A stretch of 6,909 nt of DNA from CAZQEZ01 sp964592475 (GCA_964592475.1 CAZQEZ010000201.1:1-6909), one strand, 5' to 3'. Shown: positions 1-5,568, counted from the first letter of the stretch. A program made the numbers and translations. Notes: generated from the letters alone by a model not told the origin.

Positions 1-210
1 AGGTATAATTTGGTATTCATATTTAGGTGGAGAGAAATCGATATCAATTGCTCCGTTCTTTAAATTATTTAAATCACCCGTAGATACACCAAGTCTTTCA
101 GCAACGCTTTCAATAAAATTTGATTCGATAGTAGATTCGTAACCATCAACCCTGGATAGTTGGATTAGGTCTTTTAAATGGCTTAATTTTTCTTTATATT
201 CACGATCCAT
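1..210 (-). CDS. TerB-like (tellurite-resistance TerB family) protein, N-terminal part
   Basis: This is an open frame of 70 codons from an ATG at 210-208 to the left edge, so the C-terminal part is missing. The visible part reads like the first helices of the small all-helical TerB domain: an early LKDLIQLSRVDG segment (residues 12-23), an acidic stretch, then FIESVAERLGVS (residues 32-43). In the family, acidic residues in the first helix pair ('D.E...E') bind metal; here D22, E25 and E29 would be candidates. A stand-alone protein of this kind is usually cytoplasmic and of unknown role, and tellurite resistance should not be assumed. No Shine-Dalgarno is seen before the start; an 18-base AT palindrome (214-231) lies directly upstream. 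The frame is certain. The family call comes from pattern recognition of an incomplete protein and is moderately sure. Confidence 0.68.
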   Translation of the reverse strand, partial: MDREYKEKLSHLKDLIQLSRVDGYESTIESNFIESVAERLGVSTGDLNNLKNGAIDIDFSPPKYEYQIIP

Positions 211-213
211 ATC

Positions 214-231
214 TTATTTATTAATAAATAA
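214..231. repeat. 18-base perfect palindrome upstream of the TerB-like gene
   Basis: TTATTTATTAATAAATAA is its own reverse complement and ends four bases upstream of the ATG at 210. It would lie in the 5' leader of the TerB-like gene and could be an operator or a weak hairpin over the start. It consists only of A and T in an AT-rich spacer, so chance is a real alternative. Confidence 0.3.
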
Positions 232-335
232 ACTTAACGAAATATTAAAGTTAATACATGTAAAATAATTCTTAAGCTTTTTTCGGCTAAAATATTACTC
301 CTGCTACATTTCCCTTTAAATATTAACTTTTAAAA

Positions 336-605
336 TTAATTTATAAAGTTTGTACTCTGGATCTGATTGATATTATTAATAGCCACTCTTGCAGGTCTAT
401 TTAAAGCAAACAATACAGCACTATATCGGGAGTGATAGTTGGAATTCCGATGTTAGGAGCGACCTCCTGAATATTGCTTAACTGGTTGTTTAAGCTCATC
501 TTAAGTTTTATCATTATTCCTATCTAGCAATTTGGCCTCTGCCCAGCCAAGTCCGCTAGAAACTCCGGTTATTAATGCTACTTTATCATCTAATTTTTCT
601 GTAAA
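336..605 (-). pseudogene. Decayed short-chain dehydrogenase/reductase (SDR) remnant
   Basis: Two scraps of an SDR protein are visible on the minus strand, in the right order but far too close together. From 605 to 504 the frame reads FTEKLDDKVALITG followed by VSSGLGWAEAKLLDR. This is the first strand and the TGxxxGxG NAD(P)-binding motif of the Rossmann fold, with no in-frame ATG and a stop at 503-501. From about 409 to 336 another frame reads FALNRPARVAINNINQIQ and then a stop, matching the C-terminal end of 'classical' SDRs (typically ...FALNQPxxVAINExxIRPT). Between them a third stretch (about 480-420; EVAPNIGIPTITPD) could be debris of the segment following the catalytic helix. A normal SDR has about 245 residues; the middle, including the Tyr-x-x-x-Lys active site, is gone. 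The gene is therefore dead through internal deletion, frameshift and loss of the start. It explains most of the 430-base space between the two flanking genes. Confidence 0.72.
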
Positions 606-639
606 GCTCGAAAAAATTTATGCTTTCAGATTAAATATT

Positions 640-1125
640 TTATTCAAATTCTCGGCAATCGTCTGAGGGTACTTTAACTCCCGCCGCCTGATCGTAAACT
701 AATGATCCACCTAAATGACTAACGTAAATCAATACACCTATTCCTGCCAACATGAAAATCATCTGTAACCAATGAATCTTTTTACTTACCTCATTTTTAA
801 AATTAAAAAAAATCAATAGTAAATCAGAAACTATAATGATGCTGAAAATATACGCAGTATAATAGGCAAAATTTTCATGTGTTTTAAGTACGGTTGGGTC
901 GCATAATTTGCGACTCACGATGCCATCGGCCAAATTTCCGGTATAAATTGCTAACCAAGCACCAATAGTACCTAAATATATCAATACTTTGCCTGCTGGC
1001 GTAAAATAATTCTTTTTAAAATAGCCAACAATAAAAAACAAAGAGCCTATCGTAAGCAATACAATAGGCCAATGTACTGTAATTGGATGAAAAGTTTCAG
1101 CTCGATAGAATTCTAAAAAATTCAT
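640..1125 (-). CDS. DUF2231-type membrane protein (161 aa)
   Basis: This is a small integral membrane protein with four predicted helices (about residues 17-37, 43-63, 88-108 and 118-138). It carries the DUF2231 hallmarks: an N-terminal HPITVHWPIVLL (residues 13-24), TGNLAD after helix 2, KTHENFAYYTAY before helix 3, and SHLGGSLVYDQAAGV at the end of helix 4. Histidines H13, H18, H83 and H137 sit at helix ends, where they could hold haem or metal; this is an inference, as the family's function is not established. The ATG overlaps the stop of the upstream lipoprotein gene by one base (TAATG), which suggests translational coupling and a joint role in the envelope. The gene has no promoter of its own that I can see. 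Length and motifs look complete. Confidence 0.8.
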   Translation of the reverse strand: MNFLEFYRAETFHPITVHWPIVLLTIGSLFFIVGYFKKNYFTPAGKVLIYLGTIGAWLAIYTGNLADGIVSRKLCDPTVLKTHENFAYYTAYIFSIIIVSDLLLIFFNFKNEVSKKIHWLQMIFMLAGIGVLIYVSHLGGSLVYDQAAGVKVPSDDCREFE

Positions 1126-1436
1126 TATTCCATTATTCTTACGGCAATAGGGTCTAATCTTTTGCCTATCTTTTCAACTTCTACTTCTACACTTTGTCCT
1201 TCCTCCAATTCAGAAAATTCTGCTTCAACACCATCTTTAGTCAGTGTGGTAGCATCGGTAAAATACAATTCTAAAATTTTTCCGTCTTCAGTTTCAACAT
1301 AAATTTCTGTTTTTTCAGGTTCTACTTCACTTATGGTTCCACTATAAGTGCCACTATCTACTACACTGGTTGATTGGCCACATGAAAAAAGAAAAAACGT
1401 AGCGAAAATTGCAAGTGAAAAAATTGATTTCTTCAT
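1125..1436 (-). CDS. Small lipoprotein with a beta-rich C-terminal domain (103 aa)
   Basis: The N-terminus has a basic start (MKKS), a hydrophobic segment and a lipobox LFSC with the lipidated Cys at residue 19, so this should be an inner- or outer-membrane lipoprotein. The mature part (about 84 residues) alternates short beta-like strands: YSGTISEVEP, EIYVETEDGKILELYF, then a Ser/Glu-rich turn, SVEVEVEKIG, and a final AVRI. The pattern resembles small OB-like or DUF5666-like beta-barrel domains, in which a strand of the 'G.I..V' type opens the fold, but I do not recognise a defined family. It is strongly acidic. It is the first gene of a two-gene unit, with a plausible promoter at 1468-1498, and its stop overlaps the start of the DUF2231 gene. 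The coding call is strong; the function is unknown. Confidence 0.75.
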   Translation of the reverse strand: MKKSIFSLAIFATFFLFSCGQSTSVVDSGTYSGTISEVEPEKTEIYVETEDGKILELYFTDATTLTKDGVEAEFSELEEGQSVEVEVEKIGKRLDPIAVRIME

Positions 1437-1467
1437 GATATTTTTTTTAATGGTTATAAAATAAAAC

Positions 1468-1498
1468 CGAAGATAAAACTATTTTATTGAAATATCAA
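1468..1498 (-). promoter_or_regulatory. Possible Bacteroidota-type promoter for the lipoprotein-DUF2231 pair
   Basis: On the minus strand a TTG (1498-1496) is followed after 20 bases by TATCTTCG (1475-1468), one mismatch from the -7 consensus TAnnTTTG. It would place the transcription start about 25 bases before the ATG at 1436. The spacing fits the phylum's sigma factor consensus, but the region is AT-rich. Confidence 0.4.
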
Positions 1499-1505
1499 TA
1501 ATTTT

Positions 1506-1958
1506 TTAGTTAGCTTCTGGTGGTGGTTCAATATTTAATGTTCCATCATATCCGGATTCCCTATTATTGTCTAAGGGATCGTAAAAAGGATAATTATCTA
1601 AAACTCTGGGAGCTACAAACTCCATTGATTTACTAGATCCTGGCGCTATTTCTTCACCTAAATTTACAACACCAGCCGTTAATTCAAAAGCAATACTATG
1701 AGGCTCAACGTCATTATTAATTATAGAAATTTGAAGTGGCTGCTGTGATAATGCTATTATTGTTTTAGGATTAAAACCATCTTCTTCAATAGTAATGTTC
1801 ACCGTTTTTTGAGGAGGGTTCTCATAGTCTTCTCCATCAATTTCTTCTGAAGTAAAACCTTTGTCCGCTTGCTCATAATGCTCTGATTCACAGCTTTTAC
1901 TGCAGCCTGTAAACATTAGAAAAGTTATAGATATTAAAAATACATTAGTTCTGATCAT
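1506..1958 (-). CDS. Cupredoxin-like lipoprotein with a degenerate copper site (150 aa)
   Basis: I place the start at the ATG 1958-1956. The frame is open to a TTG at 2015, but the 19 extra residues would bury the signal peptide, while the ATG gives a clean MIRT start, a hydrophobic core and a lipobox FTGC with Cys19. After an acidic linker (about residues 25-50), residues 52-143 look like a cupredoxin fold: VNITIEEDGFNP, then ISIINNDVEPHSIAFE, then LGEEIAPGSSKSMEF, then YPFYDPLDNNRESGYDG and a final strand TLNI. In copper-binding relatives the last loop reads roughly FYCPxxNHRxxGMxG. Here the Cys, His and Met positions hold Asp127, Asn132 and Tyr137, and only the first His (His87, in EPHS) remains. 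A normal type 1 copper centre is thus unlikely; the protein may be structural or bind something else. It lies 70 bases downstream of the nuclease gene and may be cotranscribed with it. Confidence 0.75.
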   Translation of the reverse strand: MIRTNVFLISITFLMFTGCSKSCESEHYEQADKGFTSEEIDGEDYENPPQKTVNITIEEDGFNPKTIIALSQQPLQISIINNDVEPHSIAFELTAGVVNLGEEIAPGSSKSMEFVAPRVLDNYPFYDPLDNNRESGYDGTLNIEPPPEAN

Positions 1959-2028
1959 CTCGTTAAAAAAATTTTGATTCAATAAAATCAACACCGTGTT
2001 AAGTAGAATGTTCAATGGCCTATTTGAG

Positions 2029-3033
2029 TTATAAATCTAAAATGATTTCTTTTACTTGATCTATAGTTAACCCGGTAACCTCTGCAATAATGAGTAAATC
2101 GATGTTTGCTTTATGCATATTAACTACCATCTGTCTTCTGTTTTTTTCTATACCTCTCTTCTCGCCTCTCTTCTCGCCTCTCTTCTCNNNNNNNNNNNNN
2201 NNNNNNNNNNNNNNNNNNNNNNNNNNNNNNNNNNNNNNNNNNNNNNNNNNNNNNNNNNNNNNNNNNNNNNNNNNNNNNNNNNNNNNNCCTCTCTTCTCAC
2301 CTCTCTTCTCTGCAGCTTCCGAAGCCAGTTTAACTTTTTCTGAAATTAAAGTTCTCTCTCTACTTACAGCATCCCAATAACGATCGTACATATCCAGTTC
2401 AGCCCGTGAAAATGCTGATTCTTGTAATATCTCCAATGCCTTTTTTATTTCGCTGTTATTGTGCAATTCATCATCTACATGTTCGGAACCATCTTGTATT
2501 TCAGTTAAAAACCGCAACCACAAAACAGCCATCTTTTTTTCTGCTAATTTTTGTGGTTTGAACTTTGGCAATTCCACAAATACAAATTCAAGCCCTTCCA
2601 GTCGTTGCTTAGGTTCCTCCACATTTACTATTGAATAATGATGGTAAAAATCATCCCCTTCCGTAAATTCATCATTTAGTAAGTTAAGCGCGAAAACTGG
2701 TTGTAAAGATTCATACTTTCTACCTGGGCTCAGTTGACGGATGTAAGCTTTTGAAGCATTAAACAATACCCTTGCTTTAAAACTTGGAGTCCATAACATT
2801 TGCATCTCCACAATAAATTGACGACCATTATTATCAACACAGCGCACATCCACTATCGAATTCCTGAATTCAGGTATTTGAGGCACCATCTCTGCAGTCA
2901 AATATTCAATGTGTTCAATGATTTGATCTTTCTTAAGCGGCATCAAGGCATTGAGCAGGCTTATCAATAAATCAGGGTGCTGCCCAAATATCTTTTTAAA
3001 TGTAAGGTCATTCTTTGGATCAAGATATCGCAT
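2029..3033 (-). CDS. Rpn / PD-(D/E)XK nuclease 'transposase' family protein, interrupted by an assembly gap
   Basis: This is a member of the Rpn family (PDDEXK_2, the TIGR01784 type), DNA endonucleases linked to RecA-independent recombination and often annotated as putative transposases. The opening MRYLDPKNDLTFKKIFG and the following LLISLLNALMPL are typical. The catalytic core is visible as VDVRC (Asp62) followed by FIVEMQ (Glu76, Gln78), then FKARVLFNASKAYIRQL and QPVFALNLLND. A helical region (about 160-240) leads into repeated Glu-Lys-Arg-Gly units, which contain 100 N, and a C-terminal helical tail ending in VTGLTIDQVKEIILDL. Such charged Glu/Lys/Gly repeats near the C-terminus are common in this family. 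The frame is open on both sides of the gap and in phase across it, but the true length is unknown. Without the gap the gene looks intact. No terminal inverted repeats or other mobile-element parts are seen, so it is a stand-alone gene. A -7-like TAAATTTG lies at 3057-3050. Confidence 0.87.
   Translation of the reverse strand: MRYLDPKNDLTFKKIFGQHPDLLISLLNALMPLKKDQIIEHIEYLTAEMVPQIPEFRNSIVDVRCVDNNGRQFIVEMQMLWTPSFKARVLFNASKAYIRQLSPGRKYESLQPVFALNLLNDEFTEGDDFYHHYSIVNVEEPKQRLEGLEFVFVELPKFKPQKLAEKKMAVLWLRFLTEIQDGSEHVDDELHNNSEIKKALEILQESAFSRAELDMYDRYWDAVSRERTLISEKVKLASEAAEKRGEKRXXXXXXXXXXXXXXXXXXXXXXXXXXXXXXXXXXEKRGEKRGEKRGIEKNRRQMVVNMHKANIDLLIIAEVTGLTIDQVKEIILDL
2152..2310 (-). repeat. 12-bp in-frame tandem repeat (Glu-Lys-Arg-Gly) with a gap in the middle
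   Basis: The unit on the minus strand is GAGAAGAGAGGC (or ...GGT), coding Glu-Lys-Arg-Gly. Three full copies are visible at 2187-2152, and one full copy plus 11 of 12 bases at 2310-2288. Between them stand exactly 100 N (2188-2287), a common placeholder for a gap. A perfect continuation of the array would need 1+12k bases (97 or 109), not 100, so the gap length is probably nominal or the array is not uniform. Because the unit is a multiple of three, copy-number change would alter the linker length without breaking the frame. Confidence 0.9.
2188..2287. other. Assembly gap (100 N)
   Basis: One hundred undetermined bases lie within the 12-bp tandem array. Repeat collapse is the likely cause. 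Any statement on the protein length or copy number across this interval is unsupported. Confidence 0.97.
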
Positions 3034-3049
3034 GTGTTTTTGCTTTTTA

Positions 3050-3057
3050 CAAATTTA
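3050..3057 (-). promoter_or_regulatory. Possible -7 element for the Rpn-family gene
   Basis: TAAATTTG on the minus strand matches the Bacteroidota -7 consensus TAnnTTTG exactly and ends 17 bases before the ATG at 3033. I see no good TTTG at the expected upstream distance, so the promoter is only half supported. Confidence 0.35.
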
Positions 3058-3141
3058 CAAAAAATTAAATTTCCATAGTTTAATTATCTATCCGCTTTAC
3101 TTTGTAAACTTTAAATAATCCAACAAATAATATTTTTTATT

Positions 3142-3159
3142 TTATTGCCCACACAATAA
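3142..3159. promoter_or_regulatory. Dyad TTATTG-6-CAATAA upstream of the sulfur operon promoter
   Basis: Two six-base arms, TTATTG (3142-3147) and CAATAA (3154-3159), flank CCCACA. The dyad lies about 35 bases upstream of the TTTG of the leader promoter, in the 211-base space between the divergent Rpn gene and the leader ORF. The position would suit an activator or repressor site for either direction. One copy of a short AT-rich dyad is weak evidence. Confidence 0.25.
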
Positions 3160-3193
3160 TTTATAGATGTTTCAAAAAAATTAACAGATTTTA

Positions 3194-3226
3194 TTTGCAA
3201 TTCTGGTAAGCACTTATTTACCTTTG
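3194..3226 (+). promoter_or_regulatory. Bacteroidota-type promoter of the cysteine-leader / sulfite reductase operon
   Basis: TTTG (3194-3197) is followed after 21 bases by TACCTTTG (3219-3226), an exact match to the -7 consensus TAnnTTTG of the Bacteroidota primary sigma factor; the spacer is slightly longer than the usual 19. Transcription would begin near 3231-3234, giving the leader ORF a 5' UTR of only about 11-14 bases, as is common for leader peptides. Confidence 0.65.
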
Positions 3227-3244
3227 CCGAAATTAAAATTATAA

Positions 3245-3349
3245 ATGAACCAAAAGTCTTTTCACATATTGTCTGCCATAATCAATTGTTGCTGTTGTGC
3301 ATGCTGTTGTATGGATCTGTGGAAAGGCTATATGTGTACCCGAATGTGA
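3245..3349 (+). CDS. Cysteine-rich leader peptide (34 aa), sensor ORF of an attenuator
   Basis: A short ORF runs from ATG 3245 to TGA 3347-3349. It begins MNQKSFHILSAIIN and continues with CCCCACCC (residues 15-22), MDLWKGYM, then Cys31 and a C-terminal TRM. Eight of 34 residues are Cys, seven of them within eight consecutive codons (3287-3310, TGT and TGC mixed). It starts just after a consensus promoter and is followed by an intrinsic terminator and then the sulfite reductase gene. The likely role is regulatory: its translation reports the supply of charged tRNA-Cys, and slow decoding over the Cys run stalls the ribosome just before bases 3321-3329, which can form an antiterminator. The peptide itself need not have a function. 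It is too short for ordinary gene finding. Alternatives, such as a metal-binding peptide or chance ORF, are less likely given its position and the RNA pairing. Confidence 0.85.
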   Translation: MNQKSFHILSAIINCCCCACCCMDLWKGYMCTRM

Positions 3350-3396
3350 CTTATGAATAAATAAAAATATCAATAAGAATCAAAGGGAGCCTTTCC
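3321..3396 (+). promoter_or_regulatory. Antiterminator pairing (segments 2:3 of the attenuator)
   Basis: GGAAAGGCT at 3321-3329, inside the leader ORF and 10 bases after the last codon of the Cys run, is the perfect reverse complement of AGCCTTTCC at 3388-3396, with two further G-U pairs possible outside. The second segment forms most of the 5' arm of the terminator, so this 9-bp helix and the terminator cannot coexist. A ribosome held on the Cys codons would leave 3321-3329 free; a ribosome moving through or ending at 3347 would hinder it. Confidence 0.72.
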
Positions 3397-3427
3397 GTCA
3401 AACATACGCGAAAGGCTCCCTTTTTTT
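3382..3427 (+). terminator. Intrinsic terminator of the cysteine attenuator
   Basis: Bases 3382-3395 pair perfectly with 3410-3423 (14 bp, GC-rich centre GGGAGCC/GGCTCCC), with a 14-base loop and a run of seven T (3421-3427) at the 3' side. It lies between the leader stop and the reductase start (3455), with no complete gene ending just before it other than the leader ORF. It therefore acts as a conditional terminator in front of the operon rather than the end of one. Confidence 0.9.
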
Positions 3428-3454
3428 ATGCTCAAAATTTAATCAGAAAACGAC

Positions 3455-5560
3455 ATGCAAAGCTTTAGAACAGAACTAGAAAACCCGATCGTTGAAAAAG
3501 ACATCATCGAACTGGAAAGAAAAATACGACTTTTCCATGAAGGCAAAGTAGACGAAGAAAAATTTCGATCCCTGCGTCTGGCCCGTGGGGTATATGGACA
3601 GCGGCAAGCAGGCGTCCAAATGGTGCGAATCAAAATTCCTTTTGGAAAGCTCACCAGCCGTCAGCTGCACCGAATTGCCGATATAGCAGAAGAATACTCA
3701 AGTGGTAACCTGCATGCCACTACCCGACAGGACATCCAGATCCACTACGTGAGCCTGGACAGAACCCCGGAATTGTGGTCCAAATTGGAACAAGACAAGA
3801 TCACCCTGCGTGAAGCCTGTGGCAATACGGTTAGAAATATTACCGCCTCTGCCATAGCTGGCATCGATCCTAAAGAGCCTTTCGATGTTTCACCTTACGC
3901 CCATGCCATGTTTAAATATTTCTTGCGCAACCCTATTTGCCAGGAAATGGGCCGCAAGTTTAAAATTGCTTTCGCCAGTAGCGAAGAAGATACCGCTTTC
4001 ACTTTCATTCACGATATTGGATTAATTCCTAAAATCAGGATCATTGACGGCCAGGAAAAAAGAGGTTTCAAAATAGTGATCGGTGGTGGATTAGGAGCCC
4101 TCCCTTACCTGGCGCAGGAGGTTTATGATTTTCTCCCCCAGGAAAAGATCATTCCATTCACAGAATCTATCCTGCGAATTTTTGACCGCTTTGGCGAAAG
4201 AATGCGCCGCCAGAAAGCCAGGTTTAAATTCTTGTTAGCCGAAATAGGACTGGAAAAGCTATTGCAAATGATCGAAGAAGAAAGGAAATCATTGCCTAAC
4301 CCTGTTTTTTCAATCGATCCGGATAGCTTGCCTACAACTGAATTGCCGGAAACAAAAAATTATCCCCAGGCTCAAATTGCCAACCAGCAGCAATACGAGC
4401 TGTGGAGAGCAACCAATGTTTTTGAACAAAAGCAAAAAGGGTGGTTTGGAGTAAATATCAAATTGATACTGGGAGATTTGAATTACGACAAGGCGCATTT
4501 GCTAGCTGATATCGCGAAACAATTTGCGGGTGATGACATTCGAATCACAGTAAACCAGGGCTATCTGCTACGATTTGTACAGGAAGACGCTCTTCCCCAT
4601 CTTTTCAATGCACTTTATGCGCTCGACCTGGCCGATCCTGGCTTTGACTCCACAGCGGATATTACAGCTTGCCCCGGCACTGACTCCTGTAACCTCGGCA
4701 TCAGCAGCAGTACCGGTATCGCCAAAGTACTCGAGGACCAAATAAGGGAAGAATATCCGGATTTAATCTACAACCAGGATTTGAAAATAAAGATCAGTGG
4801 ATGTCCTAATTCCTGCGGACAACATGGATTGGCCGCCATAGGTTTTCACGGAAGTTCACTGAAAAATGACGGTAAAGTATTGCCAGCTCTGCAAATAGTT
4901 TTGGGAGGTGGCAATGGTGGCGATGGTCAGGGCTATCTGGCTGAAAAAGTAATAAAACTCCCTAGTAAACGGGGTAAAGAAGCATTGCGCACACTGGTAG
5001 ATGATTTTGATGACAACGCGCAGGAAGGTGAATATTATTTCAACTACTTCCGTCGCCAGGGTAAAAAGTATTTTTATCAATTACTCAAGCCTTTGGCTGA
5101 TCTCAGCAGTGTGGAAAATTCAGATTATATCGATTGGGGGCACCAGCAACAATTTGAGGTAAAAACAGAAGTAGGCGAATGTGCCGGTGTAGTAATCGAC
5201 CTGGTTAGCACTTTGCTTTATGAAGCGGAAGAGAAATTTCAATGGGCCTCAGAAGCTTTGGAACAGCAAAAACATGCAGATGCCATTTATCACAGCTATA
5301 ACGTGTTTGTACAGGCAGCTAAAGCATTGTTGTTGGACAAGGATGTAGTAGTGAACAGCCAGATTAAGGTATTGATGGATTTCGATGAGCATTACGTGCA
5401 AACCGGCATATTCGAATTTGAAGGTGGATTTAAAGATTATGTTTTGCGCATGAAAGATGAAAAACCTTCTGCGGTATTTGCCCAACAATACCGCTACCAG
5501 GCTGCCACCTTTTTGGAGCAAGTAAAAAAGTACAGAGAAAAAGAATCAATTGCTAATTAA
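3455..5560 (+). CDS. Assimilatory siroheme sulfite (or nitrite) reductase with C-terminal HEPN-like domain (701 aa)
   Basis: This is the haemoprotein of the ferredoxin-dependent nitrite/sulfite reductase family, catalysing six-electron reduction of sulfite to sulfide (or nitrite to ammonia). The order of parts is: first ferredoxin-like half-domain (about 45-113), first siroheme domain (120-275), second half-domain (325-391), second siroheme/4Fe-4S domain (400-545), HEPN-like helical domain (about 570-692). The cluster and siroheme ligands are visible as CPGTDSC (Cys406, Cys412) and GCPNSC (Cys450, Cys454). Anion-site residues fit too: TTRQD (Arg91), TVRN (Arg127) and RKFK (Lys168, Lys170). 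Family members without the extra domain have roughly 500-570 residues; the added 130 residues (GECAGVVIDLVSTLLYEAEEKF...ADAIYHSYNVFVQAAKALLL) look like HEPN, without an obvious R-x4-6-H RNase motif. The Cys-codon leader and the downstream siroheme genes favour sulfite as substrate. The start ATG lies 27 bases after the terminator T tract; no Shine-Dalgarno is seen. Confidence 0.93.
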   Translation: MQSFRTELENPIVEKDIIELERKIRLFHEGKVDEEKFRSLRLARGVYGQRQAGVQMVRIKIPFGKLTSRQLHRIADIAEEYSSGNLHATTRQDIQIHYVSLDRTPELWSKLEQDKITLREACGNTVRNITASAIAGIDPKEPFDVSPYAHAMFKYFLRNPICQEMGRKFKIAFASSEEDTAFTFIHDIGLIPKIRIIDGQEKRGFKIVIGGGLGALPYLAQEVYDFLPQEKIIPFTESILRIFDRFGERMRRQKARFKFLLAEIGLEKLLQMIEEERKSLPNPVFSIDPDSLPTTELPETKNYPQAQIANQQQYELWRATNVFEQKQKGWFGVNIKLILGDLNYDKAHLLADIAKQFAGDDIRITVNQGYLLRFVQEDALPHLFNALYALDLADPGFDSTADITACPGTDSCNLGISSSTGIAKVLEDQIREEYPDLIYNQDLKIKISGCPNSCGQHGLAAIGFHGSSLKNDGKVLPALQIVLGGGNGGDGQGYLAEKVIKLPSKRGKEALRTLVDDFDDNAQEGEYYFNYFRRQGKKYFYQLLKPLADLSSVENSDYIDWGHQQQFEVKTEVGECAGVVIDLVSTLLYEAEEKFQWASEALEQQKHADAIYHSYNVFVQAAKALLLDKDVVVNSQIKVLMDFDEHYVQTGIFEFEGGFKDYVLRMKDEKPSAVFAQQYRYQAATFLEQVKKYREKESIAN

Positions 5561-5568
5561 GCTCAGCT

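Noticed and set aside
247..329. AAAGTTAATA (247) and its inverted copy TATTAACTTT (about 320) as a stem or site pair
   Set aside because: Short, AT-only apart from one G or C, and about 65 bases apart in an AT-rich region; chance is enough to explain it.
1959..2015. N-terminal extension of the cupredoxin-like lipoprotein to a TTG codon at 2015
   Set aside because: It would put 19 residues before a signal peptide whose lipobox Cys is ideally placed from the ATG at 1958. No promoter or other support for the TTG was seen.
2152..2310. CRISPR array
   Set aside because: The repeats are 12 bp, directly adjacent and in coding frame, with no spacers.
2090..2380. Plus-strand ORFs through the tandem repeat and gap
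   Set aside because: They are made of the repeat read in reverse (Leu/Pro/Ser-rich) and of N, and lie opposite a well-supported nuclease gene.
2029..3033. Complete insertion sequence around the 'transposase' family gene
   Set aside because: The gene belongs to the Rpn nuclease family, and no terminal inverted repeats or target duplications were found on either side.
3382..3427. Hairpin as an ordinary bidirectional terminator between convergent genes
   Set aside because: The flanking genes diverge (Rpn minus, reductase plus), so no gene other than the leader ORF would end here, and the minus-strand side has only a short T run.
3231..3454. SAM or other metabolite riboswitch upstream of the sulfur operon
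   Set aside because: The 5' UTR before the leader ATG is only about a dozen bases and no aptamer-like multihelix structure was recognised; the Cys ORF explains the terminator better.
3439..3670. Two minus-strand ORFs over the start of the reductase gene
   Set aside because: They are antisense shadows without family resemblance; the plus-strand frame has all the catalytic motifs.
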